Assembly (NCBI GenBank): GCA_964543525.1
Contig: CAZIYW010000006.1
Span: 1-64,000, forward strand
Reading direction: 5' to 3'
Length of the DNA stretch: 64,000 bases
DNA from: CBDVBE01 sp964543525
GTDB taxonomy: Bacteria; Fibrobacterota; Chitinivibrionia; Chitinivibrionales; JANQEN01
In this document: piece after piece, positions 1 through 9,942 of the stretch
How positions within the stretch are numbered: position 1 is the stretch's first letter
How the letters are laid out: each line of letters starts with the position of its first letter
Translations under genes and position numbers: made by a program
Notes under the pieces: generated by a model
Database searches by the model: none
Seen by the model: the letters and a program-made list of their open reading frames with translations, nothing else
Told to the model about the DNA's origin: nothing

Positions 1-969
1 ATTTGTTAGAATACAATGATTTTTAGTAAATTACAAAGGTGACACCCCAATATCTTCGCCTATATCTTCTATATCTTAAAAATACCGCACCTTCCATTTC
101 AGATAAAATTCAGTTGAACGAAGCCGTGTTTATATCGAGATGTTACTTTATTATAATGGGTTTTCAACAGGTGCGGTAATGGATACTGAACCATTTACAG
201 CAATATACATTTTCAGAAGGTATGTTCAAAAAAGAAAAAACATAAAATCCATATCTTTTTCCGGGTAATTCATTGTTTTTACTCTCATTATTCTATCTAT
301 ATGGTGCATGGTTTGAGGCTGACACAATAACCTGTTCTGATACCTGAAAAACAGAGTAATTCGAATATCGCCCGATACCTGAGATAATCGTAACAATTTT
401 AAAAATATATAGTTAAGAAACTGGCGAAGGGCCATACTAAAACATAACTGATCACGGATTTTTAAAATGGATTTTATCAATAAAATCAGTTAAAAAATCA
501 ACTCAATATGTATACCCTGTTTTTAAAATACCACCCTAACAATCATTTAACTCATTGTTATTTAATAAATTAAGTATATATTCTACCAACGATTTTTATA
601 AATACTTATAACTTTTAAAGGCCATATTTCAAAAAACAATTCTAATATTAAAAATTTCGATTAATAGTTAAATCTATTGAAAACCAGTAATAACAAATAA
701 AACCGGCCTTTTTGCAAAGTATCCTGAAAAGAAATAATGTAACTTATATACCAGAATCACTACTATTGTTTTGCCTGTGTTAAGGAGAGGTTGCAGTCTT
801 TAATAATAACACAAGTTAGTTAAACAATTATTCATAATTATCGTTATTATCGTTGCAGGAATTTGTGCTGGGAATCGTGATATTCCTGTTTATCCAGGCC
901 GTTACTAAAAAAATGAAATTAAAAACAACATTCAACATTAAACCAACAAACCAGCCAAAGGAGAATCTA
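1..969. other. Non-coding AT-rich stretch upstream of the deacetylase
   Basis: I see no convincing gene here. The only sizeable frame (226-480, minus) has no ribosome binding site and an unremarkable composition. The stretch 853-969 is open in the deacetylase frame, but the ribosome binding site and signal peptide place translation start at 970, so it is treated as leader. Confidence 0.6.
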
Positions 970-2769
970 ATGCGCATCTCTGTTTTTCTTCCTTCTATAA
1001 TTCTTATTACCGGGCTTTGCAGCATTCATGCTGATAATGTTCCACCATCCCCGAATCCTCCGGGTGGTCTCCAACCTGAACAAGTACCACAATTTGTGAA
1101 TTGGGGATTTGATGACAACTATGGTACTAAAGGAATAAGATTCATTTTAGACTATTTTAAGAATAAGAAAAATCCTGAAGGTAATGGTAATTCCAAAACA
1201 TACGACGGCGAACCTGCGAGAGTTTCTTTTTACATAACAACAAGTTACAGCAGCAATAAAGCTCTTTTTGAAGAAATGGTTTCTGACGGCCATGAGGTCG
1301 GCAATCATACGGTTAATCACGAACACGGTGCAGATAAGAGTCAATCATGGTGGTACGATGAAATAAATAGCGCCAGCAGCTGGTTAAAGACAAATCTTGG
1401 TTTAACCTCGGATAATCTCTGGGGATTCAGAGTGCCATTTTTAGAATTTAACAGTAATACCTTTTCTGCACTCGATCAAGCCGGTCTTGTTTACGACTGC
1501 AGTCTTCACGGTGGTAGTTGGGGAGGTGATGGCTCAAATTATAATTGGCCGTATACCATGGACAATGGAAGCCCGGGACAATCTGATGCCGGTACACATC
1601 CTGGTGTATGGGAAGTACCGACTCATTATGTAGTTAAACCAGACGGATCGAAAATAACCGGTTTAGATTATAATATGATTGAACCTGTAAATGTGGGCGG
1701 TGCGGCAATGACCAAATCACAAGCCTTAGCCGCTCTGAAGCATACCCTTGACAAAAGATATAACGGGAATCGCACCCCTATGACTTTCGGCGCTCACAGT
1801 CACTATTATGGAGAGCATGCTGATGACAATGACCTGACACATATTCCGCTGAAAGATCGGCAAGCACTACTTACCGAATTCTTCGACTACGCTCTCAGTA
1901 AACCTGATGTACGTGTTGTCACTTCAATTGATATAATCAAATGGATGAAAGACCCGGTTCCGCTGAACGATACAGTTACTATCGATACCACCAATCCAAG
2001 CGAAGACCTCATCGTAATGGCTGGCTGGGAAGCTGAAGCGGATGAATTCGGATCAACCGTTGACACGGGTTCCGCTATTATAAACGGCGGTGTCATGAAA
2101 GTCAGCTTTGATCAGGTTGCACAGCCGGATCCGGATACCTGGCCCTGGGTAAGTGTTACCGCCTATACCGACCCGGCCGGTAAATTTGACGATGTTAAAT
2201 GGATTAAAGTAACCTATAAATGCGATAAAGGTGTTATTGTGTCTCTTCCGCAGCCGCCGTTGAGCGACAGTGGAACATCATACCAGTATGAATTAACCTC
2301 AGCGAGCAGTTGGTCAACGCAGCTACTCAAAATTGCCAGTTTCAAGCAGCCGAGCTGGGTAACCCAGACCACGCCGCTGGACCTCAGTATCATCCATGAT
2401 GTCATGTTCACGCCGAATATAGAAGCTGCATCAGGCGGTACCGCAACACTGGAAATAAAAGAGCTCATTCTGTACGGCTATCAGGAAGCAACACCGGTTG
2501 TAAGCACCTTTCACACAACCACAGCCAACGGCCTCTTTATAAACAGAGTCACGCAGGAAAAGGTTACTATAAGCGTACCGGAAAACGGGGAGTATTCACT
2601 CTCTATTTATTCGGCTGGCGGCAAGTTGATTCAGACCACCGGAAACCGTTATTTCACCCGCGGTTCACATGCCGTTAACTGGAACGGGAGTTCCCTGGGA
2701 TCACAACTGTGTGTAATTTTGCTTAGGAGTGAGAATGCAAAGACAGTGAAAAAGGTATTGATACAGTAA
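970..2769 (+). CDS. Secreted NodB-type polysaccharide deacetylase with C-terminal beta domains
   Basis: Predicted to remove N- or O-acetyl groups from a polysaccharide outside the cell (chitin or xylan are the usual substrates of this carbohydrate esterase 4-like fold). The start at 970 is chosen because AAAGGAGA lies just upstream and a signal peptide (MRISVFLPS onward, about 21 residues) begins there; 39 further in-frame codons upstream lack these signals. NodB motifs are visible: FDD at about residues 47-49 (motif 1), HTVNH at 113-117 within HEVGNHTVNH (metal-binding motif 2), RVPF at 154, and HSH at 276-278. After the catalytic domain comes a beta-rich region (about 345-515) resembling a CBM/CIA30-like sandwich, then a C-terminal domain ending KTVKKVLIQ of the FlgD/T9SS sorting type. 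A hairpin terminator follows. The family is clear; the substrate is not. Confidence 0.85.
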   Translation: MRISVFLPSIILITGLCSIHADNVPPSPNPPGGLQPEQVPQFVNWGFDDNYGTKGIRFILDYFKNKKNPEGNGNSKTYDGEPARVSFYITTSYSSNKALFEEMVSDGHEVGNHTVNHEHGADKSQSWWYDEINSASSWLKTNLGLTSDNLWGFRVPFLEFNSNTFSALDQAGLVYDCSLHGGSWGGDGSNYNWPYTMDNGSPGQSDAGTHPGVWEVPTHYVVKPDGSKITGLDYNMIEPVNVGGAAMTKSQALAALKHTLDKRYNGNRTPMTFGAHSHYYGEHADDNDLTHIPLKDRQALLTEFFDYALSKPDVRVVTSIDIIKWMKDPVPLNDTVTIDTTNPSEDLIVMAGWEAEADEFGSTVDTGSAIINGGVMKVSFDQVAQPDPDTWPWVSVTAYTDPAGKFDDVKWIKVTYKCDKGVIVSLPQPPLSDSGTSYQYELTSASSWSTQLLKIASFKQPSWVTQTTPLDLSIIHDVMFTPNIEAASGGTATLEIKELILYGYQEATPVVSTFHTTTANGLFINRVTQEKVTISVPENGEYSLSIYSAGGKLIQTTGNRYFTRGSHAVNWNGSSLGSQLCVILLRSENAKTVKKVLIQ

Positions 2770-2825
2770 CTGACTATAAATAAATAAAATAATACATTTA
2801 AGTAAATAGAAATAAGTAAACAGAA

Positions 2826-2856
2826 GCGCCGCATTCTTGCTGTATGCGGTGCTTTT
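2826..2856 (+). terminator. Intrinsic terminator after the deacetylase
   Basis: GCGCCGCAT pairs with ATGCGGTGC (one G-T pair) around a short loop and is followed by TTTT. It lies 57 bases after the deacetylase stop and separates it from the next gene. A weaker hairpin with arms GAGACCGT and ACGGTTTC follows at about 2863-2893. Confidence 0.7.
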
Positions 2857-2984
2857 CTGCATAAGAGACCGTATTCATTGTGTACACGGTTTCTGATAAA
2901 AAGATGCCGTTGCCATACCTGTTTTTTATATATTAATTATTGAGTTACAACACAAACTGTCGGATGGTCCCAAACGAGGAAAAT

Positions 2985-4178
2985 ATGAGAATAAAATGTT
3001 CCATATCGAATGCTCTGTTGGTGATGACGGTTCTCTTTTTAAGCCTTAATGCGGCACAGATTAACTATGCAGGAGCCCGGTCATCCTATTACGGTATCTA
3101 TCCCTTCCCCACCGGTGAGCAGTGGAAAAATGTCAACAACAATATGGCGGTCCAGTTCGAGGGTGCCCAGGCGACCGCACTCTGGATTATCGGCGGGATA
3201 CGACGCGATACCGTAAAAAAAGTAGACTACTGCAGACTGGAATTCCCCGAACCGGACAGCGGCGTGTATGACAGTATCACCTTTTATTCCTATGATAAAC
3301 ACGAACCGTACCTCTCCTACTTTGACACAACAGGAGTCAAGGTATTCCTTCAGGTGGAATCGGGTGATGCAAACGTCGGGACGCTTATTGATCTGGTTCT
3401 TTCCCGTTACAGCCATCATCCCTGTGTAGCCGGTTTCGGTGTTGATGCCGAATGGTATCTTATATCGGTAACACCCAATACCGGCACGAAAGTAACTGAT
3501 GCACTTGCCGAAGCGTGGGATAAAAAGGTAAAAACCTACAACAGTGCCTACCGATTATTTATCAAACACTGGGATAAGCGGTGGATGCCGCCGGGATACA
3601 GAAGCGACATCGTTTTTATCAATGACAGCCAGAAATTCATGAACATTGCTCATATGGCATCAGAGTTCAGTGCCTGGGCGGAGTCCTTTACACCCAGTAC
3701 CGTCATGTTTCAGGTAGGTTATCCCAGTGATTACATCTGGTGGAAAAACCTGGCAAATCCTCCAAAGGATATAGGGTACACTATTTTAGCGGAGATTAAC
3801 GATCCCACGAATAAACAGGAGATTGGCGTAATATGGGTTGATTTTACGCTGGAATACAAGGAAGTGCAGTTTCTGTTTGACCATATTGACGCGATAGAAC
3901 ACACCGTTTCCCTGTTACCATTATCATCACCCCTACAGGTTACTCATGAGAAGCTTTCTTCTACCGTCTCAATAAAGTATGCGTTACCTGAATCATCGCA
4001 AAACGGCAGAATAGGTATTCACTCTTCGAATGGTTCGCTTATAGCCTCCTATTTACTCAACAGCACTACAGGGTATCTGTACTGGCGGGTAAACAATGCA
4101 GCGTCCAGGGTATACTATATAACCCTCTCTAATGAATCCACCTCTGTCTCACGGAAAATCACCCTGCTGAAACGGTAG
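2985..4178 (+). CDS. Secreted barrel-like protein with C-terminal sorting-type domain
   Basis: Function not established. The start at 2985 fits a GAGG box in AACGAGGAAAAT and a signal peptide (MRIKCSISNALLVMTVLFL); an ATG 15 codons upstream lacks both. The mature part (about 30-300) has the look of a TIM-barrel glycosidase-like or sugar-binding domain: many aromatic residues, IGGIRRD, a GFGVDAEWY segment with adjacent acidic residues, and WVDFTLEY. The last ~80 residues (from SSTVSIKYALPE to the C-terminal KITLLKR) resemble the FlgD-like/T9SS type A domain of other secreted proteins in this window. It is co-directional with the deacetylase and ends 28 bases from the convergent DUF5011 gene. 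The protein at 35599-37026 has a comparable layout. Glycoside hydrolase activity is inference only. Confidence 0.6.
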   Translation: MRIKCSISNALLVMTVLFLSLNAAQINYAGARSSYYGIYPFPTGEQWKNVNNNMAVQFEGAQATALWIIGGIRRDTVKKVDYCRLEFPEPDSGVYDSITFYSYDKHEPYLSYFDTTGVKVFLQVESGDANVGTLIDLVLSRYSHHPCVAGFGVDAEWYLISVTPNTGTKVTDALAEAWDKKVKTYNSAYRLFIKHWDKRWMPPGYRSDIVFINDSQKFMNIAHMASEFSAWAESFTPSTVMFQVGYPSDYIWWKNLANPPKDIGYTILAEINDPTNKQEIGVIWVDFTLEYKEVQFLFDHIDAIEHTVSLLPLSSPLQVTHEKLSSTVSIKYALPESSQNGRIGIHSSNGSLIASYLLNSTTGYLYWRVNNAASRVYYITLSNESTSVSRKITLLKR

Positions 4179-4206
4179 AAATCTTTAGCATGTTTTTCAT
4201 GGTCCT

Positions 4207-6711
4207 CTATCGTCCGGTAATATCCTGCACCGTTATCCCTGTGGTTTTCAAATCATCAAGATACAGCTCGACCACATAACCATCCTGTCCCACGGCCTGG
4301 ATTTCGATGGCAGTTACCTTGTCACGTGCGTCGGTATCGGTCCATTTTTTCCCCTGACTTGACTGCTGTGAATCCTGTGCCGGAATGATATTTGTTGAAT
4401 CCAGGGTAAACTCATTCCAGCCACTCGACAGTACCAGTGTTCTGCCGAAATGGCCCCACCGTTCATTAACATCCGGCCACTCCAGAACCATTTTTGTGAG
4501 AAAAACCACCCTTATCCGCCCTGATCCTTTTGCCCGTAACTTGAAAGACTTCATCTTTGACAGATTATAATAATTACCCGATGTCTTGATACTGAACCCG
4601 ACCGCACAGTAGGGATCATACTGCAAACTTCCCTGCTTTAAATTAAACTTGATATGTAATCCTTTTGAATTATTGTAACCGGCACCTGACGTTACAACAT
4701 AAGTAAAGGAGGTATCGGTGAGCGGATCCGGATCCATTGTGGATTCTCCTCCTTCATTACTGTCATCGTAGCTGTACCAATAGCCGTCATCACCGGTAAA
4801 ATTGTTCATGGCAATGGTGGTCTGTGCATTATCACCGCCTTCAAAATCTTCCCATATCAGCTCATCATTCAGCTCATTCACCGTAACGGTGCGTTCCTTC
4901 TGCTCCGCATCATTACCCGCAGCATCGGAAACATTGTACCGAACCCAGTAGTTGCCCGGCGTCGAATTATCAATATTGTTTGTAGTATCCACTTTAGACG
5001 TTATATCACCGTCAACATCATCAGTGGCAGTAAAGCCCGGTTCCTGGTAAGTATCACCTACATACATTATGTATGGATTAGCGCCCTCAAGGGTTATTAC
5101 GGGCTTGACGGTATCCACCCCTTCCGTAACGTTAACCGTCCGCTCTTTCTGTTCAGCATCATTACCCGCAGCATCGGAAACATTGTACCGAACCCAGTAC
5201 CGGCCGGCTGTACTGGTATCAATATTATTCGTCACCTTGACGGAATCGGTAATATCACCATCAACATTGTCGGTTGCGGTGTACCCGGGTTCGGAGTAGG
5301 AATCCCCCACTTTCATGGTATAGGGATTGGCGCCCTCAAGCGTGATTACCGGCTTGACCGAATCGGACCCCGTCGCGACATTGACATTTCGTATCTCCTG
5401 CGTCTCATTGCCGGCGGCGTCGGAAACGGTATAATACACCTTATACTTCCCCGCTTCATTGACATTAACCTCACTGTTATTCGTGTCTATCTCACTTGTC
5501 AGATCGCCGTCATAATTATCCGTGGCGGTTGCACCGTACTCAGTATATGCATTCCCCAGGTCAAGATTTATCGGATTGGGACCTTCAATGGTGAGCTCAG
5601 GCGCGATACGATCAACCACATACACGGTACGGACCTTTTCTTCCGCGTTATTACCGTAGGAATCCGAGACATTATATCTGAGCTCATACTTTCCGAGAGT
5701 TTTGACATCAACGGAACCGGTGACTTCCACCTGATCGGTGATATCACCGTCTGAATCATCCTGCGCTTCATACCCCGGATCATTGTAGCTCTCAAACACA
5801 TCAGCCGTATCGGGATTATCACCCTTGAGCGTGATAACCGGCGGCACCGTATCCGAAACATTCCCGACATTCACCGTCCGGGTCTTTTCAGCTTTGTTGC
5901 CGGCATTATCCGATACGCGGTAGTAAACCTTGTATACTCCGACTTTATCAGTGTCTACCTCGCTGTTGTCAATTTCTATTTTATCGGTCAGATCACCGTC
6001 AACGTTGTCAAAAGCCGTGGCACCAAGCTCGTTATACGGATAACCTACATCAAGATTAACGGTACTGGGACCGTTCAGAGTAATAACCGGCGGTTCGGTA
6101 TCGGCTGCACTGACAACTACTATTCTTACAGCATAGGCAACATTGCCCGCATTATCGGAAACCATGTACCATACGGCATAGATACCCGCTTCATCGGTAT
6201 TTACCGCATCATCCATGGTTTTAATCTTTTTCGTTATTTCATCGTCATCATCGGTATCATCGGTGGCTACAGCCCCTTCGTCAACATACGTCTCACCAAC
6301 ATTGACATAAACGGTATCGTCTCCGTTAAGGCTTATTACCGGTTTGGTATAATCATCTCCGTTACTATCCCTTACTCTTACCGTTCTCTTCTTGGTGCCA
6401 ACCCTCCCTGCGGAGTTTTCCACCGTGTAGGTTACATACTGATCTCCTATTTCAATACTGTTGATTGCATCAGGTGTTTTATCAATCTCAATACTTTCGG
6501 TTAAATCGCCGTCAATGCTGTCATAGGCGGTTGCACCGGGTTCTATATAATTATCACCGATATTTAAAATATAGGGATCAGGGCCGATAAGAGTGATAAC
6601 CGGAGCATCATCCGGTTCCTCCTCGTCAAATTCCACCTGCGTGCATGTTATTACCAGGCCAATAAATGTCAGACCCAGTACAGCGGATACAAATCTCTCA
6701 ATTATACGCAT
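4207..6711 (-). CDS. Surface lipoprotein: seven DUF5011 Ig-like domains plus CIA30/CBM11-like tip
   Basis: Probably a rod-like surface protein that presents a carbohydrate-binding tip. Start at 6711: GGGGGAGAG lies immediately upstream; an earlier ATG seven codons upstream would place the box inside the gene. The N-terminus is a lipoprotein-type signal (LVITC then TQVEF). Seven tandem DUF5011 domains of about 75-80 residues follow (about 34-610), each opening with a PVITL-type strand, containing an acidic VDGDLT-type loop and closing with YxVSDxAGN plus a TVxV strand. Residues from about 620 (ELIWEDFEGGDN onward) form a single beta-sandwich resembling CIA30/CBM11-like modules, ending in a typical LYLDDLKTTG strand. 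Domains 6 and 7 are nearly identical, showing recent duplication. First of four neighbouring DUF5011 genes, all on this strand. Ligand unknown. Confidence 0.8.
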   Translation of the reverse strand: MRIIERFVSAVLGLTFIGLVITCTQVEFDEEEPDDAPVITLIGPDPYILNIGDNYIEPGATAYDSIDGDLTESIEIDKTPDAINSIEIGDQYVTYTVENSAGRVGTKKRTVRVRDSNGDDYTKPVISLNGDDTVYVNVGETYVDEGAVATDDTDDDDEITKKIKTMDDAVNTDEAGIYAVWYMVSDNAGNVAYAVRIVVVSAADTEPPVITLNGPSTVNLDVGYPYNELGATAFDNVDGDLTDKIEIDNSEVDTDKVGVYKVYYRVSDNAGNKAEKTRTVNVGNVSDTVPPVITLKGDNPDTADVFESYNDPGYEAQDDSDGDITDQVEVTGSVDVKTLGKYELRYNVSDSYGNNAEEKVRTVYVVDRIAPELTIEGPNPINLDLGNAYTEYGATATDNYDGDLTSEIDTNNSEVNVNEAGKYKVYYTVSDAAGNETQEIRNVNVATGSDSVKPVITLEGANPYTMKVGDSYSEPGYTATDNVDGDITDSVKVTNNIDTSTAGRYWVRYNVSDAAGNDAEQKERTVNVTEGVDTVKPVITLEGANPYIMYVGDTYQEPGFTATDDVDGDITSKVDTTNNIDNSTPGNYWVRYNVSDAAGNDAEQKERTVTVNELNDELIWEDFEGGDNAQTTIAMNNFTGDDGYWYSYDDSNEGGESTMDPDPLTDTSFTYVVTSGAGYNNSKGLHIKFNLKQGSLQYDPYCAVGFSIKTSGNYYNLSKMKSFKLRAKGSGRIRVVFLTKMVLEWPDVNERWGHFGRTLVLSSGWNEFTLDSTNIIPAQDSQQSSQGKKWTDTDARDKVTAIEIQAVGQDGYVVELYLDDLKTTGITVQDITGR
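4907..5199 (-). repeat. Recent tandem duplication of a DUF5011 domain
   Basis: An identical 44-base run occurs at 4907-4950 and 5156-5199, exactly 249 bases (83 codons) apart, inside the segments encoding domains 7 and 6 of the seven-domain lipoprotein. Other domains in the gene share only protein-level similarity, so this copy is younger than the rest. Confidence 0.85.
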
Positions 6712-7092
6712 CTCTCCCCCTTTGCGCATCATGTCACAATTGTTCCAAATATTAATACGATAATGAAAATAATGAGTTGTATTCTGTTCATTTTCCCATA
6801 GTTCTTTTTAATTTACCTTTATGGAAATCACCGTAAAACGGTTTGTAACAGATTATTATTTAAACAGATATACCATCTCGACTATCATTACTAATTCTGT
6901 CGTTTTTTATTTTATCAAGGTTCATAATACATTTGAACTCTATAATATTAATATAAGCAGAAAATCCGGAAATGGGAGGAAAATAGCAAAAATCAACATC
7001 CACCAGTAACGGGAAGAGTACATATCTGTGGCCCTTTTTAGAGCAAATTCACCAACCTCTGATACGTTCCACCGGGTAACAATGAGCCGATA
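6712..7092. other. Intergenic gap between two DUF5011 lipoprotein genes
   Basis: AT-rich, with a 62-codon plus-strand frame (6821-7009) that lacks a ribosome binding site and is not credible. It should hold the promoter of the minus-strand gene ending at 4207, but I cannot point to a clear -35/-10 pair, and I see no terminator hairpin for the gene ending at 7093. Confidence 0.5.
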
Positions 7093-9741
7093 TTATTGAC
7101 GAAACTCTATCATATACACCTTTATACTCACCTTTCCGACCGGTGTTATCAATATGTTATATTCACCCCCGACAGCCTGCGGTGAAGGGCCTTTAACATT
7201 GCCGAAATCCCAGGTCGCGCCCGATGTCTCCGATACGGTACCGTTGATATCCACTTTAATCTCAAAAGCAGAACTTGAGCTGTTGAAATAAATGTACAAC
7301 GAATAGCTGTAGCTCTGCGAGCCCTGTGAAGGCAGGTCGCTTTCACTTAATGTAAAAAGCGTGGCTTCATCAAAGGTATACACCTTATCTTTTTCAATTA
7401 CTATGGCAGTCTGCTCGGTTACGTGAACCGTGCGTGTCTTGACCGTCTCATTGCCCGCATTATCCGAGACCGAATAGGTAACGGTATACGTTCCTGCGCT
7501 GTCGGTATTTACCGTACCGGTAATCTCAATCTTATCGGTAATATCACCGTCAACATCATCAACAGCCGTTGCGCCGGGCTCAACATAGTCCTGCCCTACT
7601 TTAAGGCTCATTGGATTCCGGCCTTTCAGTGTAAGAGTGGGTGGTGTATTATCGGTTGACACAATAACGGTTCGTATTTTTTCCGCTTTATTCCCGGAGT
7701 TGTCGGAAACCGAATAGAGTACTTCATAGGTTCCCGCTGAAGAGGTATTGACATCACTGTTGTCAATATCTATCTGGCCGGTAAGATCACCATCGACATT
7801 ATCCACCGCAGTAGCACCGGGCTCATTGTAGGTATCACCTACCAAAAGTGGCATCGGGTTCTGGCCTTTAAGGGTAATCACCGGCGGCTCATCATCCTCG
7901 GCCACGACAACCCTTCGCTCCGCAGTTGCAACGTTACCGCCCGTATCCGATACCGTATAGGTGACCGTATAGGTACCGGCCACATCGGAATTGACCGTTC
8001 CGTCAATGTCGATTTTATCCGTCAGATCACCGTCAACACTGTCATAGGCGGTAGCTCCCGGCTCAACATAGGGCTCCCCGAGGTAGAGATCCATCGGATT
8101 ATCACCTTTCAGCGTTATTATCGGCGGATCTGTATCCTTTGCAACATGGACCTCCCGCTCCACAACCGCTTCATTGCCGTTTGAATCGGATACCCGGTAG
8201 GTAATAATGTAGGTTCCACCAACCGAGGAATTAACCGTACCTCCGGTATCGACCTGATCCGTGAGATCACCGTCATAGTTATCGATCGCCTCCTTGACCC
8301 CGAACTCAGTATAGGGAAACCCCAGTCCGAGATTAACGGGATTGGGCCCGTTAAGGGTTATTTTCGGCGCGATAGTATCGGCTACTTCAACCTCCCGCTC
8401 CGCTGAAGATTCATTGCCTGCCGCATCTGATACGAAATAGGTTACGGTATAGGTGCCCAGTACATCAAAATTTATATCTTTTTCAACACTGAATTTGGAA
8501 AAGGGGATCGAGTCATCCACATTATCCATTGCATAGGCACCGGGCTCACTGTATATCCCCTTATAATCAATCAACATCGGATTCGGACCGACAACAGTGA
8601 TCTCCGGCGGTACCGAGTCTATGATACCGACAAATACCACACGCTCCTCTTCAGCATAATTACCGGCCGCATCAGAGACCGAGTAGTAGACTGTGTATTT
8701 CCCATTCTGGTAAATGTCAACCTCATTGTCATCTATTACTATTTTATCCGAAATATCCCCGTCATTATTATCCTCAGCCTCGGCGCCGGGCTCAGTATAT
8801 TTCTCAAGAAATTCCAGATACATCGGATTGTCCCCTAGGAGTGTAATAACCGGCGGAATAGTATCGTGAGAGGTTTCTATATATACCGTTCTGATCGCCA
8901 TGGCAACATTACCGGCTGCATCCTCAACCGTGTAATAGACCAGGTGGGTATCAGGTTGTACAGCAGTTATCAGGGTATCGTACTTCAGTATTTTATACGA
9001 AATAGTACCGTCAACATTGTCCGTGGCGGTTGCGCCGGGGTCCTCATAGGTCTGCCCGACCAGAAGGATATAGGGATTATCACCCAGCAGGGTAATCACA
9101 GGTTTTTCCTTATCACTCCCATCGCTGTCCTTCACCGTCACGATGCGCTGTGCGGACGCGGCATTCCCAGCCTTGTCCTCCACCGAATAGGTAAGCGTAT
9201 AATCATCCTCAGAATAGATATCCACTTCACCGCCGAACTCGACCTTGTCACTGACATCACCGTCAAAATTATCAACAGCCTTTACTCCCGGCTCATGGTA
9301 CGTATCACCAAGGTTAATAATAAGGGGGTTGGGACCAAAAACCGTAATAACCGGCGGGGTCTTGTCGTCCTCACTCACCAGTACTTCGAGCTGCACAATC
9401 TCCGATGTGTTCCCATCACTATCGGTAACCTTCAGATAGATATAATAGATTCCCGAAGATTCCGTAAATGTCTCGAGATCAAGCTCTGTACCGTTCGCAT
9501 CCTCTACCCATATCTCAATGTTTTCAAGCAGAGACTGCTGGGAATCTTCATTATCGGTAACTGAGTATTGCGGGGTATAATCATCTCCAATAGTAATCGT
9601 ATCTTTCGCATTCTCAAGGACTATTACCGGTGATTCGTCTTCATCCTCAAAATTGAGGGTAGTACAGGCCGGAAACAGAAAACAGATTAATGTAACGGGA
9701 ATGTACTTTTTCCACTGATTTAATAGTTGACTATTCATCAC
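7093..9741 (-). CDS. Surface lipoprotein: eight or nine DUF5011-type domains plus unknown C-terminal beta domain
   Basis: Second member of the DUF5011 lipoprotein family here. GTG (9741) and ATG (9738) are adjacent start candidates, both in range of GGGGAGAGA. A short lipoprotein signal ends FLFPAC, with the lipidated cysteine followed by TTLNFEDEDE. One divergent Ig-like domain is followed by eight canonical DUF5011 domains (about 125-760), with the same acidic loops (DNVDGDLT type) and YxVSDxAGN strands. The domain around residue 400 has lost the usual loop (DDSIPFSKF). The final ~110 residues (from TAIVIEKDKVYTF) are beta-rich and serine/tyrosine-rich and match no family I recognise; by position they correspond to the binding tip of the paralogues. 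Probably a calcium-stiffened stalk with a ligand-binding end, by analogy. Adjacent paralogues suggest expansion by gene duplication with tip exchange. Confidence 0.78.
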   Translation of the reverse strand: MMNSQLLNQWKKYIPVTLICFLFPACTTLNFEDEDESPVIVLENAKDTITIGDDYTPQYSVTDNEDSQQSLLENIEIWVEDANGTELDLETFTESSGIYYIYLKVTDSDGNTSEIVQLEVLVSEDDKTPPVITVFGPNPLIINLGDTYHEPGVKAVDNFDGDVSDKVEFGGEVDIYSEDDYTLTYSVEDKAGNAASAQRIVTVKDSDGSDKEKPVITLLGDNPYILLVGQTYEDPGATATDNVDGTISYKILKYDTLITAVQPDTHLVYYTVEDAAGNVAMAIRTVYIETSHDTIPPVITLLGDNPMYLEFLEKYTEPGAEAEDNNDGDISDKIVIDDNEVDIYQNGKYTVYYSVSDAAGNYAEEERVVFVGIIDSVPPEITVVGPNPMLIDYKGIYSEPGAYAMDNVDDSIPFSKFSVEKDINFDVLGTYTVTYFVSDAAGNESSAEREVEVADTIAPKITLNGPNPVNLGLGFPYTEFGVKEAIDNYDGDLTDQVDTGGTVNSSVGGTYIITYRVSDSNGNEAVVEREVHVAKDTDPPIITLKGDNPMDLYLGEPYVEPGATAYDSVDGDLTDKIDIDGTVNSDVAGTYTVTYTVSDTGGNVATAERRVVVAEDDEPPVITLKGQNPMPLLVGDTYNEPGATAVDNVDGDLTGQIDIDNSDVNTSSAGTYEVLYSVSDNSGNKAEKIRTVIVSTDNTPPTLTLKGRNPMSLKVGQDYVEPGATAVDDVDGDITDKIEITGTVNTDSAGTYTVTYSVSDNAGNETVKTRTVHVTEQTAIVIEKDKVYTFDEATLFTLSESDLPSQGSQSYSYSLYIYFNSSSSAFEIKVDINGTVSETSGATWDFGNVKGPSPQAVGGEYNILITPVGKVSIKVYMIEFRQ

Positions 9742-9912
9742 ACTTCTCTCCCCGAAAGTGTAATATTTTTAGAGGAATGGCACAGTTTTATTTCCGTTAA
9801 AATTAACATTTTGCTAAAAATGAAGCAATAACATGCAATTTAACGGATTATTTCTATAAATGCCTGTTCTTTATTAATATATTCTAAAAGTGTAGCTATG
9901 TCAACAGGATAT

Positions 9913-9942
9913 AAAAAAAGGGAGACCTTATGCGGATCCCTT
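9913..9942 (-). terminator. Minus-strand intrinsic terminator without an obvious gene
   Basis: Read on the minus strand, AAGGGA pairs with TCCCTT around a 13-base loop and is followed directly by a run of T. The T run exists only in this orientation. The nearest upstream minus-strand gene already has its own terminator at 10457-10485. Confidence 0.55.

Noticed and set aside
226..480. 84-codon minus-strand frame near the left edge
   Set aside because: No ribosome binding site, no domain, AT-rich random-like composition.
6821..7009. 62-codon plus-strand frame between DUF5011 genes
   Set aside because: No ribosome binding site and composition typical of non-coding AT-rich DNA.
8866..9564. 232-codon plus-strand frame
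   Set aside because: Lies antisense to DUF5011 repeats; repeated coding with biased codons keeps the opposite strand open. No start signal or family.
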